DNA from: [Empedobacter] haloabium | GTDB taxonomy: Bacteria > Pseudomonadota > Gammaproteobacteria > Burkholderiales > Burkholderiaceae_D | Direction of reading: 5' to 3' | NCBI GenBank assembly: GCA_008011715.2 | Contig: CP136508.1 | Location: 5,580,001 to 5,644,000, forward strand | Length of the DNA: 64,000 nt | Part shown: in pieces, positions 38,573 to 50,803 of the stretch | How the letters are laid out: each line of letters opens with the position of its first letter | Position numbering within the stretch: position 1 is the stretch's first letter | Translations under genes and position numbers: made by a program | Notes under the pieces: model-generated | Told to the model about the DNA's origin: nothing | What the model saw: only the letters and a program-made list of their open reading frames with translations | Database searches by the model: none

Positions 38573-41461
38573 TCAGAACGCGTAGCGCGCGCTGACGGTG
38601 AAGTAACGTCCGAAATTATTGTGCAGGCCCTGGTTATAACCAGCCTGGGCGACAAAGCTCGTGCTGATACCCTGCGACGGATCATACGGGGCGCGCTTGT
38701 CGAACAGGTTTTGCACGTTCAGGTTCAGCGTCAGGTTCTTGAAGCCGGTGTACGTATAGCCGAGCCCCACCGTAATCCAGCGGGCGATCTTGCAGTCCGG
38801 ATAGTACGCTTCGTACAGGGGCACGGTACCGTTCCGGTTCGGCTCGGCATCGGTCGGCTGGGCCGTGCCATAGTGGCAGAAAGGCTGATCGTAGATCGTT
38901 TCGGCGTTGACATAGCGCTTCAGCGACACCGTGCCGACGTAGTTCACGGAAGCATTGACGGCATGGTCGCCCCGCGTCCAGGTGCTGGCGACGTTGAACT
39001 TCAATCGTGGCAGGTCGATGCCGCTGGACAGGTTCCAGTCGTAGATGCCGGCATTGCCGCCCACCAGGTTGTGTTCGATGTCGCCCGGATGCTGCGCCAG
39101 CGAATAGTGCGTCATGTAGGTGCCGTTCAGCTTGGTGCTCAGGCCACCCCACTCGCCCAGCTTGGCGCGATGGCGGACTTCGAAGTCGATACCGCGGACT
39201 TCGGTCGAGCCCTGGTTTTCCCATGGCAGCCTTACCATCAGCAGCGGGCCGGTGTTCGGGATCGGCGTGCCGTTGGCATCGGTCACCCAGTTCGCCGGAT
39301 TCGGATCGCGCACGACGTTGGCGGGATTGCGGTCTTCGTTCTTGATGGCTTCAAAGGCCGAACCCTGCACGACCTCACCCTCCTTGCGGATACGGAAGTA
39401 CTCCACCAGGAAGTCCAGGCTGCTGTTGGGGGAGTAGATGGCGCCGAGGGAGAAGCTGCGCGATTTTTCCGGCACCAGGTCCGGATTGGCACCGCCCGTC
39501 CCTGCAGCGGATTTGGCGCAGTCGACTTCGGTGGCACCCGGCTTCGGCGTGCGCTCATCGGCTTCGCAGCGGCGACGGTCGAACAGGTCACGCAGGAAGA
39601 CCTGCGATCCGCCTGGCGTGACCTGCACCAGGGCCGGCGCGCGGAAGCCTTTGGCGTACGTGCCACGGAAGGCCAGGCCGTCGAAGGCCGTCCACTTCAC
39701 GCCTACCTTCGGCACGTAGTTCGTTTTGATGCCCGGGTATTTGTCGGCACGGCCCGCGAAGTCCATTTCCAGGTTCTTCAGCAGCGGCGTGCGCAGTTCG
39801 ACGAAGGCCGATTTCACATCGCGCTCGCCGTCGATAATGGAATTGACCAGGCCGTAAATATCGCCAGCGGCCAGTGCGGGCGTCGGATCCAGCTCGATCT
39901 TCTCGCGCCGCAACTCAACGCCGAGCGCCAGACCCATGGCACCGCCGGGTAGCTGGCCGAATTCGGTACTGGCCTTGGCATCCCACTGCAGGATCGAGGC
40001 CCGTCCTGGATTGGTAACGTCCTGTGCAATGGTCGGGTCTGCAGCCAGCGCGGCCAGCGACGTTCCGGTGTTGAGCTTGCGCAGAGTAGGCAGGTAAAGC
40101 CGGTCGTAATACGTGTCTTCTTTCTCAGAACGATTCCACAGCAAGCCGGTATCCCACGTCCAGCCGCGCAATTCCCCATTCGCACCGATCAGCACGCGCG
40201 TACTCTCGTTGATGACTTCATTGCCGCCACGCAGGTTGGCGAACCGGTAGCCCACCGAGGCGCGGGCGTTCGGGAAGGGGTTGTCCGGATGCCCGATCTC
40301 CAGGATGGCCTGGAATGGCTCGGCGACGCCAGTCGCCGTGAAGTTGTTGACCGAGGATTGGCCCAGCGTGATCGGCGTGCCCGTGTAGCTGCGTTCCGAA
40401 CGCGAGTACGCCACCTCGGCGTAGGCGCGGGCGGTTTCTCCCAGTTTCAGCACGCCGCGGCTCATCACGGTGGCGTCCTTGCCCTCGCTCTGCGCTTCGA
40501 GGAACTGGTTGATATCGTAGTTGCAGAAGGTGCGGCCTACCCACACACTGGTGGTCGGAAAGCCCATCTGGGTCGAGCCCACGAGTTGCTGGGAGGGGTC
40601 GCACGCCAGCGTCGTCCGCAGGCGGTCGGCGGCATTGGCGCGGTTGACCCCGAAGTTCTTCGATCCGGGCGAGCTCTCCCGGTAGAAGGTCGGGTATTGC
40701 GACACCTGGCTCCCATACGGTGTCGCGAAGCGGCCGTTGAGCTGCTGGTACTGGGCGAAGGCAATGTCCTTCACGTCCCGCAGCGCGGTGCGGTCGCGCT
40801 TCGAGACATCGGCGGTGAAGAAGATGTTATAGCCATCGTCTTTCAGATCGCCTTTGCCCCAGGACGCCGTGGCACCACGACGGGCGAATTCGCCGTCATC
40901 GTTGGCGCTGGCGCGCGCGCCGAACTCGAAGCCCTGGAAGTTCGATTTCGTGATGAAGTTGATGACGCCACCGATCGCGTCGGAGCCGTACACGGCCGAG
41001 GCCCCGTCCTTCAGGATCTCGACCCGGTCGAGCGCCGTGATCGGGATGCTGTTCAGGTCATACAGAGTGGAATTGCCATCGTTCGGATCGGCATAGGCGG
41101 ATGGCGTCATGCGCCGGCCATTCAGCAGGATCAGGGTCGATGTGGACGAAAGGCCCCGCAGCGATGCCGTGGCGACGCCGCGCGAGAAGCCACCGTCGGT
41201 CGTATCGTAATTGCTGTCACTGCCAATGGCAGGAACGAAGCGCATCAGTTCCTGGACCGTTTGTGCGCCCGTGTCCTTGATGTCCTGTGCCGTCACGACC
41301 TGTACCGGCGATGTGCCTTCCTTGTCGACGCGCTTCAGGTTGGAACCGGTGATGTAGACGGTCTGGCTCGGCTGCGCGGGTGGGGTCTGCTGTGCCAGGA
41401 CGGCGGGGGTGGTCAGTGTCATCGCTACCGCAACGACACTCTTCTTCAAAGTGAACTGCAT
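38573..41461 (-). CDS. TonB-dependent outer-membrane receptor
   Basis: 962-residue outer-membrane transporter. A Sec signal ends near VLAQQ; a plug domain follows (SNLKRVDKEGTSPVQVVTAQDIKDTGAQTV, LNGRRMTPSAYAD, VEILKDGASAVYGSDAIGGVINFITK), then a 22-strand beta barrel ending in the aromatic C terminus RYFTVSARYAF. GGGAG precedes the ATG. The substrate is unknown. It belongs to the large receptor type common in Xanthomonas, Sphingomonas and Massilia, often for plant or polymer breakdown products. It is one of three genes that separate rpsJ from rplC. Confidence 0.93.
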   Translation of the reverse strand: MQFTLKKSVVAVAMTLTTPAVLAQQTPPAQPSQTVYITGSNLKRVDKEGTSPVQVVTAQDIKDTGAQTVQELMRFVPAIGSDSNYDTTDGGFSRGVATASLRGLSSTSTLILLNGRRMTPSAYADPNDGNSTLYDLNSIPITALDRVEILKDGASAVYGSDAIGGVINFITKSNFQGFEFGARASANDDGEFARRGATASWGKGDLKDDGYNIFFTADVSKRDRTALRDVKDIAFAQYQQLNGRFATPYGSQVSQYPTFYRESSPGSKNFGVNRANAADRLRTTLACDPSQQLVGSTQMGFPTTSVWVGRTFCNYDINQFLEAQSEGKDATVMSRGVLKLGETARAYAEVAYSRSERSYTGTPITLGQSSVNNFTATGVAEPFQAILEIGHPDNPFPNARASVGYRFANLRGGNEVINESTRVLIGANGELRGWTWDTGLLWNRSEKEDTYYDRLYLPTLRKLNTGTSLAALAADPTIAQDVTNPGRASILQWDAKASTEFGQLPGGAMGLALGVELRREKIELDPTPALAAGDIYGLVNSIIDGERDVKSAFVELRTPLLKNLEMDFAGRADKYPGIKTNYVPKVGVKWTAFDGLAFRGTYAKGFRAPALVQVTPGGSQVFLRDLFDRRRCEADERTPKPGATEVDCAKSAAGTGGANPDLVPEKSRSFSLGAIYSPNSSLDFLVEYFRIRKEGEVVQGSAFEAIKNEDRNPANVVRDPNPANWVTDANGTPIPNTGPLLMVRLPWENQGSTEVRGIDFEVRHRAKLGEWGGLSTKLNGTYMTHYSLAQHPGDIEHNLVGGNAGIYDWNLSSGIDLPRLKFNVASTWTRGDHAVNASVNYVGTVSLKRYVNAETIYDQPFCHYGTAQPTDAEPNRNGTVPLYEAYYPDCKIARWITVGLGYTYTGFKNLTLNLNVQNLFDKRAPYDPSQGISTSFVAQAGYNQGLHNNFGRYFTVSARYAF

Positions 41462-41809
41462 GCGTTTCGCTCCCGGATATTGTGATTTGTGCGTCCCATT
41501 AAGATGTCCTAATGGTTCTTAGCAATTTCTCACAGGTACGGTTGGGTTATCAAAAGGTTTAGCCTTTCTTGTAGTTTTTGGACACTTTGTGTTGCGCTTT
41601 TACGCCACTCGGATTTGATTATTCTGCCTTCGCGTGGCGCGACCATATTTTATTTAGAAGCCATGCTTATTCCGTTATGCGCGAGGCGCATATGGACGAG
41701 CAGAAGAAAGACGGGAGGATTGTCGGCCGAAGTGTTCGGCCCAAAAAAAAACCGGAGCCAAGGGCTCCGGTTTTTCAGGCGGGACGGCGAACCGTCCGGC
41801 ACGAATCGA
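41462..41809 (-). other. 348-bp AT-rich intergenic region upstream of the TonB receptor
   Basis: This gap is AT-richer than its surroundings. It carries the presumed promoter of the TonB receptor on the minus strand (a possible TTGCTA and TTAATG pair 17 bases apart near 41510-41540), a small AAAGG/CCTTT dyad, and the rpsJ terminator at its far end. A short open frame on the plus strand (41578-41823) has no support as a gene. Confidence 0.5.
41743..41775 (-). terminator. Strong terminator after rpsJ
   Basis: On the minus strand AACCGGAGCC and GGCTCCGGTT pair around CTT and are followed by nine T, 35-60 bases after the rpsJ stop. This separates the str/rpsJ transcript from the TonB receptor downstream. 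Confidence 0.9.
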
Positions 41810-42127
41810 TTACTGCAGCTTGATTTCGACGTCCACGCCAGCTGGCAGGTCCAGCTTCATCAGGGCGTCAACGGTCTTGTCGGTCGGATCCACGATGTCC
41901 ATCAGACGCTGGTGCGTACGGATTTCGAACTGGTCGCGCGAGGTCTTGTTGACGTGCGGGGAACGCAGCACGTCGTAACGCACGATACGGGTCGGCAGAG
42001 GAACCGGACCTTTGACCACGGCGCCGGTGCGCTTGGCGGTGTCAACGATTTCCAGAGCGGACTGGTCGATCAGTTTGTAGTCGAAAGCCTTCAGGCGGAT
42101 GCGGATCTTTTGATTCGGGGTGGACAT
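41810..42127 (-). CDS. rpsJ: 30S ribosomal protein S10 (NusE)
   Basis: 105 residues: [46 protein letters not shown], then [28 protein letters not shown]. It is also the NusE transcription antitermination factor. It follows tuf with a 196-base gap and is terminated at its 3' end, so it is detached from the rplC block it usually leads. Confidence 0.98.
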   Translation of the reverse strand: MSTPNQKIRIRLKAFDYKLIDQSALEIVDTAKRTGAVVKGPVPLPTRIVRYDVLRSPHVNKTSRDQFEIRTHQRLMDIVDPTDKTVDALMKLDLPAGVDVEIKLQ

Positions 42128-42239
42128 GCTAATTCCTTAAAAAGAACGAACCGGGCAAGGACGCGCCGGCAATGTGTAAGGTCGTGCAAAACGGGTACTG
42201 CGCAGGGCTGCAAACAACGGTAAGGCTATCTACAACTGA

Positions 42240-42268
42240 GCGGGACCGGCATGATAGCACGGTCCCGC
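42240..42268. other. Hairpin in the tuf-rpsJ gap
   Basis: GCGGGACCG and CGGTCCCGC form a 9-bp perfect stem with an 11-base loop. No T-run follows. It may be a processing or attenuation site between tuf and rpsJ. Confidence 0.4.
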
Positions 42269-42280
42269 CCTGTACTGCTA

Positions 42281-42310
42281 TCGCTGAATCGCCGAAGTGG
42301 CGATCAGCGA
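42281..42310 (-). terminator. Bulged hairpin after tuf
   Basis: TCGCTGAATCGCC and GGCGATCAGCGA pair with one bulged A, 14 bases after the tuf stop. Without a T-run it may only partially terminate, which would raise tuf over rpsJ levels. Confidence 0.4.
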
Positions 42311-42323
42311 CACCTTGGCATGA

Positions 42324-43514
<1,191 letters not shown>

Positions 43515-43549
43515 TTTAATTCTTCCTTAGAACTATGATTTAAGGTTGT

Positions 43550-43576
43550 CCGGCCCGGGGGATGGCCCCGGGCCGG
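43550..43576. other. GC-rich hairpin between fusA and tuf
   Basis: CCGGCCCGGGG and CCCCGGGCCGG form an 11-bp perfect stem around GATGG in the 93-base fusA-tuf gap. It could be an attenuator or an RNA-processing or stability element that sets the EF-G to EF-Tu ratio. Confidence 0.5.
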
Positions 43577-43607
43577 CAGAGGGCCGAGGCCCCCTTGCTA
43601 CATGCTG

Positions 43608-45713
<2,106 letters not shown>

Positions 45714-45800
45714 AATTAATCCTAAATCTTTTAATGGACAAAACCGAGCAGCATTTTTTCAACCAAAAATGTGCCCGGCTTGAACAACAGATAAGGCCGG

Positions 45801-45818
45801 AAATTCCGGCCGGAATTT
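45801..45818. other. 18-bp perfect palindrome after rpsG
   Basis: AAATTCCGGCCGGAATTT abuts the rpsG stop (45819). A partly overlapping dyad GGCCGGAA/TTCCGGCC (45793-45809) could form an alternative hairpin. It may be an mRNA processing site between rpsG and fusA. Confidence 0.45.
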
Positions 45819-46289
45819 TTAGAAGCGGAAGTGCGAGAACGCCTTGTTCGCTTCTGCCATGCGGTGCACCTCGTCACGGCGCTTCATCGCGCCGCCGCGG
45901 CCTTCCGCAGCTTCCATCAGCTCACCGCCCAGGCGTTGTGGCATGGATTTTTCGCTGCGCTTGTTGGCGGCTTCACGCAGCCAACGCATGGACAGGGCCA
46001 GGCGGCGTACTGGACGCACTTCAACCGGCACCTGGTAGTTGGCGCCACCGACGCGGCGGGACTTCACTTCCACCAGCGGCTTGGCGTTGTTGATCGCTGC
46101 GGCGAACACTTCCAGAGGATCCTTGCCGGACTTCTGCTGGATGTGGTCGAACGCACCGTAGATGATGTTTTCAGCGACGGACTTCTTGCCCGACAGCATC
46201 AGAACATTGACGAACTTGGCGACTTCGGTGTTGCCGAACTTTGGATCCGGCAGGATTTCGCGCTTGGGTACTTCACGACGACGTGGCAT
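45819..46289 (-). CDS. rpsG: 30S ribosomal protein S7
   Basis: 156-residue head-assembly protein and str-operon repressor in E. coli. [74 protein letters not shown]-terminal [21 protein letters not shown]. It follows rpsL with a 113-base gap. Confidence 0.98.
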   Translation of the reverse strand: MPRRREVPKREILPDPKFGNTEVAKFVNVLMLSGKKSVAENIIYGAFDHIQQKSGKDPLEVFAAAINNAKPLVEVKSRRVGGANYQVPVEVRPVRRLALSMRWLREAANKRSEKSMPQRLGGELMEAAEGRGGAMKRRDEVHRMAEANKAFSHFRF

Positions 46290-46402
46290 TTCTATTTCCT
46301 TCCTGTCTTCAGTTGAGTGCCTCTGGGCACTCGCGCAAGGCCATCATGACCTCACACTTACTCGGTCTCGCGACCGCCTCAACTCAATTAAATTGCAAGA
46401 AA

Positions 46403-46786
46403 TTACTTCTTGGCGGCTTTAGCGCGCTTCGCACCGTACTTCGAGCGAGCCTGCTTACGGTCTTTGACGCCCTGGGTATCCAGCGAGCCGCGAACCATGT
46501 GGTAACGCACACCTGGCAAGTCTTTCACACGACCGCCGCGCAGCAGCACGACGCTGTGTTCCTGCAGGTTGTGGCCTTCACCGCCGATGTACGAAATGAC
46601 TTCGAAACCGTTGGTCAGACGCACTTTGGCGACCTTACGCAGAGCCGAGTTAGGCTTCTTCGGAGTGGTGGTGTACACGCGGGTGCACACGCCACGCTTT
46701 TGCGGGCAGTTTTCAAGTGCCGGCGATTTGCTCTTCACGACCGCGGCGGTACGTGGGTTGCGAATCAATTGATTGATGGTTGGCAT
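46403..46786 (-). CDS. rpsL: 30S ribosomal protein S12
   Basis: 127-residue decoding-centre protein: [57 protein letters not shown] and [20 protein letters not shown]. The two lysines whose change gives streptomycin resistance (in TPKKPNS and GRVKDLP) are wild type. First gene of the str operon, with a strong promoter upstream. Confidence 0.98.
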   Translation of the reverse strand: MPTINQLIRNPRTAAVVKSKSPALENCPQKRGVCTRVYTTTPKKPNSALRKVAKVRLTNGFEVISYIGGEGHNLQEHSVVLLRGGRVKDLPGVRYHMVRGSLDTQGVKDRKQARSKYGAKRAKAAKK

Positions 46787-46938
46787 CGTTCTAAATCCAA
46801 CAAAATTGCTGCTGTTGACATCCCGGGTCCGGCGGACCGCCCCGGGGGCTAAAACCTGATCTCATCCGCGCCTCGCGCCTTGCCCCGGTCGATGCAGGCA
46901 GCGCGTATACCATGCGCAGACTAAAATGAGAACTCGCG

Positions 46939-46967
46939 AGTATAAGGCTTGCTCATGGCCCAGTCAA
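46939..46967 (-). promoter_or_regulatory. Strong sigma-70 promoter of the str operon
   Basis: On the minus strand TTGACT (46962-46967) and TATACT (46939-46944) are separated by 17 bases; an AT-rich stretch upstream (TTAATTTGCAAAC) could be an UP element. Predicted transcription start near 46932 gives a leader of about 145 bases before rpsL. Confidence 0.8.
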
Positions 46968-47082
46968 CCAGTTTGCAAATTAATTAGGCAAGGCAACCAT
47001 GGGCCCGCGGGCGCGGCCGGATGTGCGGCCCGTCCGGCGGAAAAGCACTGATAATAGCGGGCAATTTCCTTGCTATTTGTGT

Positions 47083-48888
47083 ATGCGACCGTTGCTGCGC
47101 CCCGCCCCCCTGTTCGTCCTGCTGAGCTATCTGGCCTTGTCGGCAGTGCCCTATCTGCCCCTGTTGCTGGGCAAGCCCATGCCTGCGGCCTGGCCCGTGC
47201 TGGGCATCGAAATCGTTGCCTGGACGACGGTTTGGGCGCTGTTCGGGCGTCCGGCCAGGTTCCATTGGCTGCTGATTCCTGCCTTCATGGCGCTGCCGAC
47301 GGAGATCTACCTGCTGGTGTTCTACGGCCAGGGCATCTCCACGCACCACCTCGGCATCCTGGCCGAGACCAGCCCGATGGAAGCGATGGAATTCCTCGGC
47401 AGTAAAGTCTGGTCGATGCTGGTCATCATGGCCCTGGTCGCGATCTGGTGGGTGCTGGCGTTCCGCGCCGCGCGCCAGAGCCCGGACCTGCACTGGCAGG
47501 GCGCGTCGCGCTGGACGGCGCTGGGCCTGCTGGCCGTGTTCGGCACGCTGGCCGCCTATGGCTGGGAGTTCGGCACGACACGGCCGCCTGCGCCGTCCGC
47601 TTCCGCTTCCGCTTCCGCTGCGGCGTCGGCCGATCGCGGCGTCCACCTGACCGGGCTGGCATTGCCGCCCCTGCCCGGCTGGGCGCAGCCGCCGGCGCGC
47701 TTCGACGCGTTCATCGACTCCTGGCCGTTCGGCCTGGTCGCACGCGGTGTCGATTTCTACCGCGAGCGCCGCTACCTGGCGGCACTGAACGAAACCAGCC
47801 GCAATTTCCGCTTCGGCGCGCACCAGGCCGCGCCGGACGACACGCCGGAAACCGTGATCATGGTGCTGGGCGAATCCTCGCGCCGCGACCGCTGGAGCCT
47901 GTTCGGCTACGCCCGCCCCACCAACCCGCTGCTGGCGCAGGAACCGAACCTGGTGCCGCTGAACGACGTCATCACCTCCGTCTCCGCCACCCGGCTGTCC
48001 GTGCCCGTGATCATCTCGCGCAAGCCGGCGCGGCAAAGCCTGGAGGACGGCTTCAACGAGAAATCGTTCCTGACCGCCTATAAAGAGGCCGGTTTCCGGA
48101 CCTGGTGGTTGTCCAACCAGATCTCGTTCGGCAAGTTCGACACGCCTGTGTCCGTGTTCGCGCGCGAGGCCGACGTGGTCCAGTTCACCAACCTGGGCGG
48201 CTTCACCAACCGCTCCAACTTCGACGAGGTGCTGTTCGAACCGCTGCGCCTGGCGCTGGCGGACAAGGCGCCGAAAAAACTGATCGTGCTGCACTCGCTG
48301 GGCAGCCACTGGAACTACAGCCAGCGGCATCCGAAGGCGTTCGACAAATGGCAGCCGTCGCTGTTCGGCATCGACAAGCCCGTCTACACCGACCTGGCCA
48401 TCAAGCCGCAACTGAACAACAGCTACGACAATTCAATTCTCTACAGCGACTGGTTCCTGGCCCAGGTGATCGGCCAGCTGAAGGCCTCCGGCCGCTCGGC
48501 CGCGCTGCTGTACGTGGCCGACCATGGCCAGACGCTGTACGACGGCAACTGCAAGTTCGCCTTCCACGGGCACAACACCCAGCACGAATTCCGCGTGCCG
48601 GCCTTCATGTGGTACTCGGACCAATACCGCGAGCGCTATCCGGACAAAGTGAAGCAATTGGTGCGCCACCGCAAGGCACGGCTGGCGACCGAAAACATGT
48701 TCCACACCCTGCTGGACGTGGCCGACATCCGCTATCCCGACGACCGCCTCGACTGGAGCTTCGTCAACGGTGCCTGGAAGAAGCACACGCGCTACGTCGA
48801 CAGCTACGGCTGGACCGACTACGACAACGCCACCGTGCGCGGTGACTGCCGCGAGATCATCGCGAAGAAGCCGGCACGCAAGCGGTAG
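47083..48888 (+). CDS. Phosphoethanolamine transferase-like enzyme (EptA/CptA family)
   Basis: 601 residues from ATG 47083 (MRPLLRPAPLFVLLSYLAL). Five N-terminal membrane helices precede a periplasmic alkaline-phosphatase-fold domain. The nucleophile motif is GESSRRDRWSLFGY (serine or threonine in this position carries the phosphoethanolamine), and the metal-site histidine region is VADHGQTLYDGN with FHGHNTQHEFRVPAF. Such enzymes modify lipid A, LPS core or glycans and can give polycation resistance. The linker has a low-complexity run (PSASASASAAASA). A further in-frame ATG at 46999 gives a poor N terminus. The gene is divergent from the str operon. Confidence 0.85.
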   Translation: MRPLLRPAPLFVLLSYLALSAVPYLPLLLGKPMPAAWPVLGIEIVAWTTVWALFGRPARFHWLLIPAFMALPTEIYLLVFYGQGISTHHLGILAETSPMEAMEFLGSKVWSMLVIMALVAIWWVLAFRAARQSPDLHWQGASRWTALGLLAVFGTLAAYGWEFGTTRPPAPSASASASAAASADRGVHLTGLALPPLPGWAQPPARFDAFIDSWPFGLVARGVDFYRERRYLAALNETSRNFRFGAHQAAPDDTPETVIMVLGESSRRDRWSLFGYARPTNPLLAQEPNLVPLNDVITSVSATRLSVPVIISRKPARQSLEDGFNEKSFLTAYKEAGFRTWWLSNQISFGKFDTPVSVFAREADVVQFTNLGGFTNRSNFDEVLFEPLRLALADKAPKKLIVLHSLGSHWNYSQRHPKAFDKWQPSLFGIDKPVYTDLAIKPQLNNSYDNSILYSDWFLAQVIGQLKASGRSAALLYVADHGQTLYDGNCKFAFHGHNTQHEFRVPAFMWYSDQYRERYPDKVKQLVRHRKARLATENMFHTLLDVADIRYPDDRLDWSFVNGAWKKHTRYVDSYGWTDYDNATVRGDCREIIAKKPARKR

Positions 48889-48930
48889 GAATGCGCCAGG
48901 ACAGTCCCGGACCATGCCGACACCACCGCC

Positions 48931-48960
48931 GAGTCCGTGTCAGCTTTCGTGCCTGCCCCC
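48931..48960. repeat. Class C repeat, inverted copy
   Basis: This 30-base stretch is the reverse complement of the arm at 12884-12913 with three mismatches. It lies in the gap between the EptA-like gene and the MutS-like gene, 55 bases from a class A palindrome. Confidence 0.7.
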
Positions 48961-49015
48961 GATGGCAAACACGGCTGCTTGCCGCAGACACTGTTGCACC
49001 CAGCAGCAGAGAGCT

Positions 49016-49042
49016 GGGGTCAGACCCGCCGGGTCTGACCCC
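49016..49042. repeat. Class A palindromic repeat, copy 3
   Basis: Arms GGGGTCAGACCC (49016-49027) and GGGTCTGACCCC (49031-49042) with GCC between; exactly the reverse complement of the copy at 1013-1039. It lies 38 bases from the 3' end of the MutS-like gene. Confidence 0.85.
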
Positions 49043-49079
49043 GGTTTCCGGTCTCGGGCTGGAAATGCGCCAACGCTCC

Positions 49080-50612
49080 TCAGAGCACCGGCGGCGGCCC
49101 CGCCTCTTCGCCCCGCGCATGCCGGCTCAGCCACTGGAACACCGTGACCGCGTTGCATTCGATCGCGCTGTCGAAGCCGCTGTCGGCCAGCAGGCGGATG
49201 CCGTTGGTTGCGCGCAGTACGCCGGGGCGCACCGTGACGCCCTCCCCTGCCGCCTCTACGCAGAATGGCGCCAGCCGGTCGCGCAGCAGCGGGGCCAGCT
49301 CCAGGTTGTGCGACGACACCAACACCAGGTGGTGCCGCGCCAGTTCGTGCAGCACGGCCGTCGCCGCCGACACCGATTCCAAGTGATTGGTGCCCCGGAA
49401 AATCTCGTCGATGACGAACACGGCCGGCCCCAGCCGCGCCAGCGCCAGCAGTTCGCGCGCGCGGCGCAGCTCCGCCATATATAAGCTCTCGCCGCTGTCC
49501 ATCGCGTCCTCGCTGTGCATGCTGGCGTACACCGGCAGGTTGGGCACCTGCGCTGAAGTCGCGTAACAAAAGCCGAACGCACGAGCAACGACCAGGTTCA
49601 GGCCGAGCGTGCGCAGCAGCGTGCTCTTGCCCACGCCATTCTGGCCCGAGACGAACGCGCCCGTCCCAGCAACCAGCCTGAAGTCCACCGGCGCCGGCCG
49701 GGCCAGCAGCGGATGGACGACGCCGCGCAAGTCCACGGCGCGGTCGTCGGACTGCCCGGCCCAGCAGAACGTCGCACTGGCCTCCAGGTGCCGCGCCAAC
49801 GTGCAATCCGCTTCCAGTTCCGCCACCAGCCGGTAGCTGGCACGCAGGAAGTCAAGATGCTGTACCAAGGCCGCGCGGCTGGCGAAATAGCGTTTGAGGT
49901 TGGCCTGCAGCAGCCAGTCGCGGTACTCGCGCTGGCCGGGGATGCTGTCCGCCAGCGACAGCGCAAAGCGGCGCCGCAGCTTGCCGGCCTGCGCCGCGTC
50001 CGGCGCGAACGGGGCCAGCAGGCCGGTCGGGTCGGGCAGATTGCCCAGTGCCTGGTGGACGTCCAGCAAGGTGCGCAGCGGCAGCAGGACGCTGTCCCAT
50101 TCCTGCGTCCGCTCATGCCAGCTGGCCTGCAGCGCCACCAGCACAAAGGTCAGCGCCACCGCGCCCACCCAGCCCAACGGGACGAAAAACGCCAGCACCA
50201 GGCTGGCCAGCCACGCGACCGGCAACAGCGGCAGCCAGCGTGCCCAGCCCGGCGCAGGCGCCAGTGGCGTGCCGAACAACGAGGGAACGACGTCGGCCTC
50301 GGCCCGGCGCAGCGGCCGGCATGCCTGCACCAGCTGCGCCAGCAGGTCGGGCGCAGCCAGCAGAGCACGTATGCGCGCCGGTTCGGCGGGCGCGGCACCG
50401 TGCAGGCGGCGGTGCAGCGCCTGGCGGCCGAACAGGCTGCTGCCCGCGCCCAGTCGGTCGGCATAGTCGTCCAGCAGCAGGTCGCGCGTCGTCTGCGCAT
50501 CCATGCCACGCTCGTCCGCCGCCGCTGTCAGCAGATGAAATCGCGCGATCGCGGCGCGACCGAACGGGTGGTCGACGATACGGTCGTCGCCATTGGAAAA
50601 CAGCCAGCCCAT
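49080..50612 (-). CDS. MutS-like ATPase with membrane segments
   Basis: 510 residues. It has the MutS C-terminal ATPase domain without the mismatch-binding domains. Near residues 120-165 are two hydrophobic segments (WLPLLPVAWLASLVLAFFVPL and VGAVALTFVLVALQAS), suggesting membrane attachment. The helical lever-like region is followed by Walker A GQNGVGKSTLLRTLG, a MutS-like YASMHSEDAMDSGESLYMAELRRARELL segment, Walker B FVIDEIFRGTNHLES and the switch histidine in VLVSSHNLEL. This membrane MutS-related family is uncharacterised; a role in mismatch repair is unlikely. It is divergent from the ABC exporter operon. Confidence 0.85.
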   Translation of the reverse strand: MGWLFSNGDDRIVDHPFGRAAIARFHLLTAAADERGMDAQTTRDLLLDDYADRLGAGSSLFGRQALHRRLHGAAPAEPARIRALLAAPDLLAQLVQACRPLRRAEADVVPSLFGTPLAPAPGWARWLPLLPVAWLASLVLAFFVPLGWVGAVALTFVLVALQASWHERTQEWDSVLLPLRTLLDVHQALGNLPDPTGLLAPFAPDAAQAGKLRRRFALSLADSIPGQREYRDWLLQANLKRYFASRAALVQHLDFLRASYRLVAELEADCTLARHLEASATFCWAGQSDDRAVDLRGVVHPLLARPAPVDFRLVAGTGAFVSGQNGVGKSTLLRTLGLNLVVARAFGFCYATSAQVPNLPVYASMHSEDAMDSGESLYMAELRRARELLALARLGPAVFVIDEIFRGTNHLESVSAATAVLHELARHHLVLVSSHNLELAPLLRDRLAPFCVEAAGEGVTVRPGVLRATNGIRLLADSGFDSAIECNAVTVFQWLSRHARGEEAGPPPVL

Positions 50613-50680
50613 GCATACCCCAGTGGATTAACATTGAGCAATATGCGACGGATTGCCAATAAATCAAGCGAGCAACGACG

Positions 50681-50713
50681 CGGACAGCCGCGGACAACGC
50701 CGGACAGCGGACA
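50681..50713. promoter_or_regulatory. Phased CGGACA direct repeats, candidate enhancer
   Basis: CGGACA occurs at 50681, 50691, 50701 and 50708. The first three are exactly 10 bp apart, on one face of the helix. They lie about 65-100 bases upstream of the predicted start site of the sigma-54 promoter, a normal place for an NtrC-type enhancer. Confidence 0.45.
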
Positions 50714-50752
50714 GTCAACAGCAAAGTCACGCAAAATCAGCAACTTATAATA

Positions 50753-50768
50753 TGGCACGGTTCCTGCA
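50753..50768 (+). promoter_or_regulatory. Sigma-54 promoter of the ABC exporter operon
   Basis: TGGCACG then GTTC then CTGCA, with GG (50754-50755) and GC (50766-50767) exactly 10 bases apart, matches the -24/-12 consensus at all but one core position. It stands 36 bases before the first gene of an operon that encodes its own NtrC-type activator. This is the only good match I found in the window. Confidence 0.8.
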
Positions 50769-50803
50769 ACGCAAGCGGCACCGAGCCACTCACCACGTTT
50801 GCC

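Noticed and set aside
41578..41823. Small open frame on the plus strand upstream of rpsJ
   Set aside because: It covers the rpsJ terminator and has no ribosome-binding site or recognisable sequence.
46999..47082. Earlier ATG for the phosphoethanolamine transferase-like gene
   Set aside because: It would add 28 Arg/Pro-rich residues before the first membrane helix with no ribosome-binding site.
49080..50612. MutS2 or MutS mismatch repair protein
   Set aside because: No mismatch-binding, Smr or clamp domains; length and hydrophobic segments fit the uncharacterised membrane MutS-related family.
50681..50713. CGGACA repeats as a CRISPR or VNTR remnant
   Set aside because: Units are six bases with 10, 10 and 7 base steps and no spacers; location fits an enhancer better.
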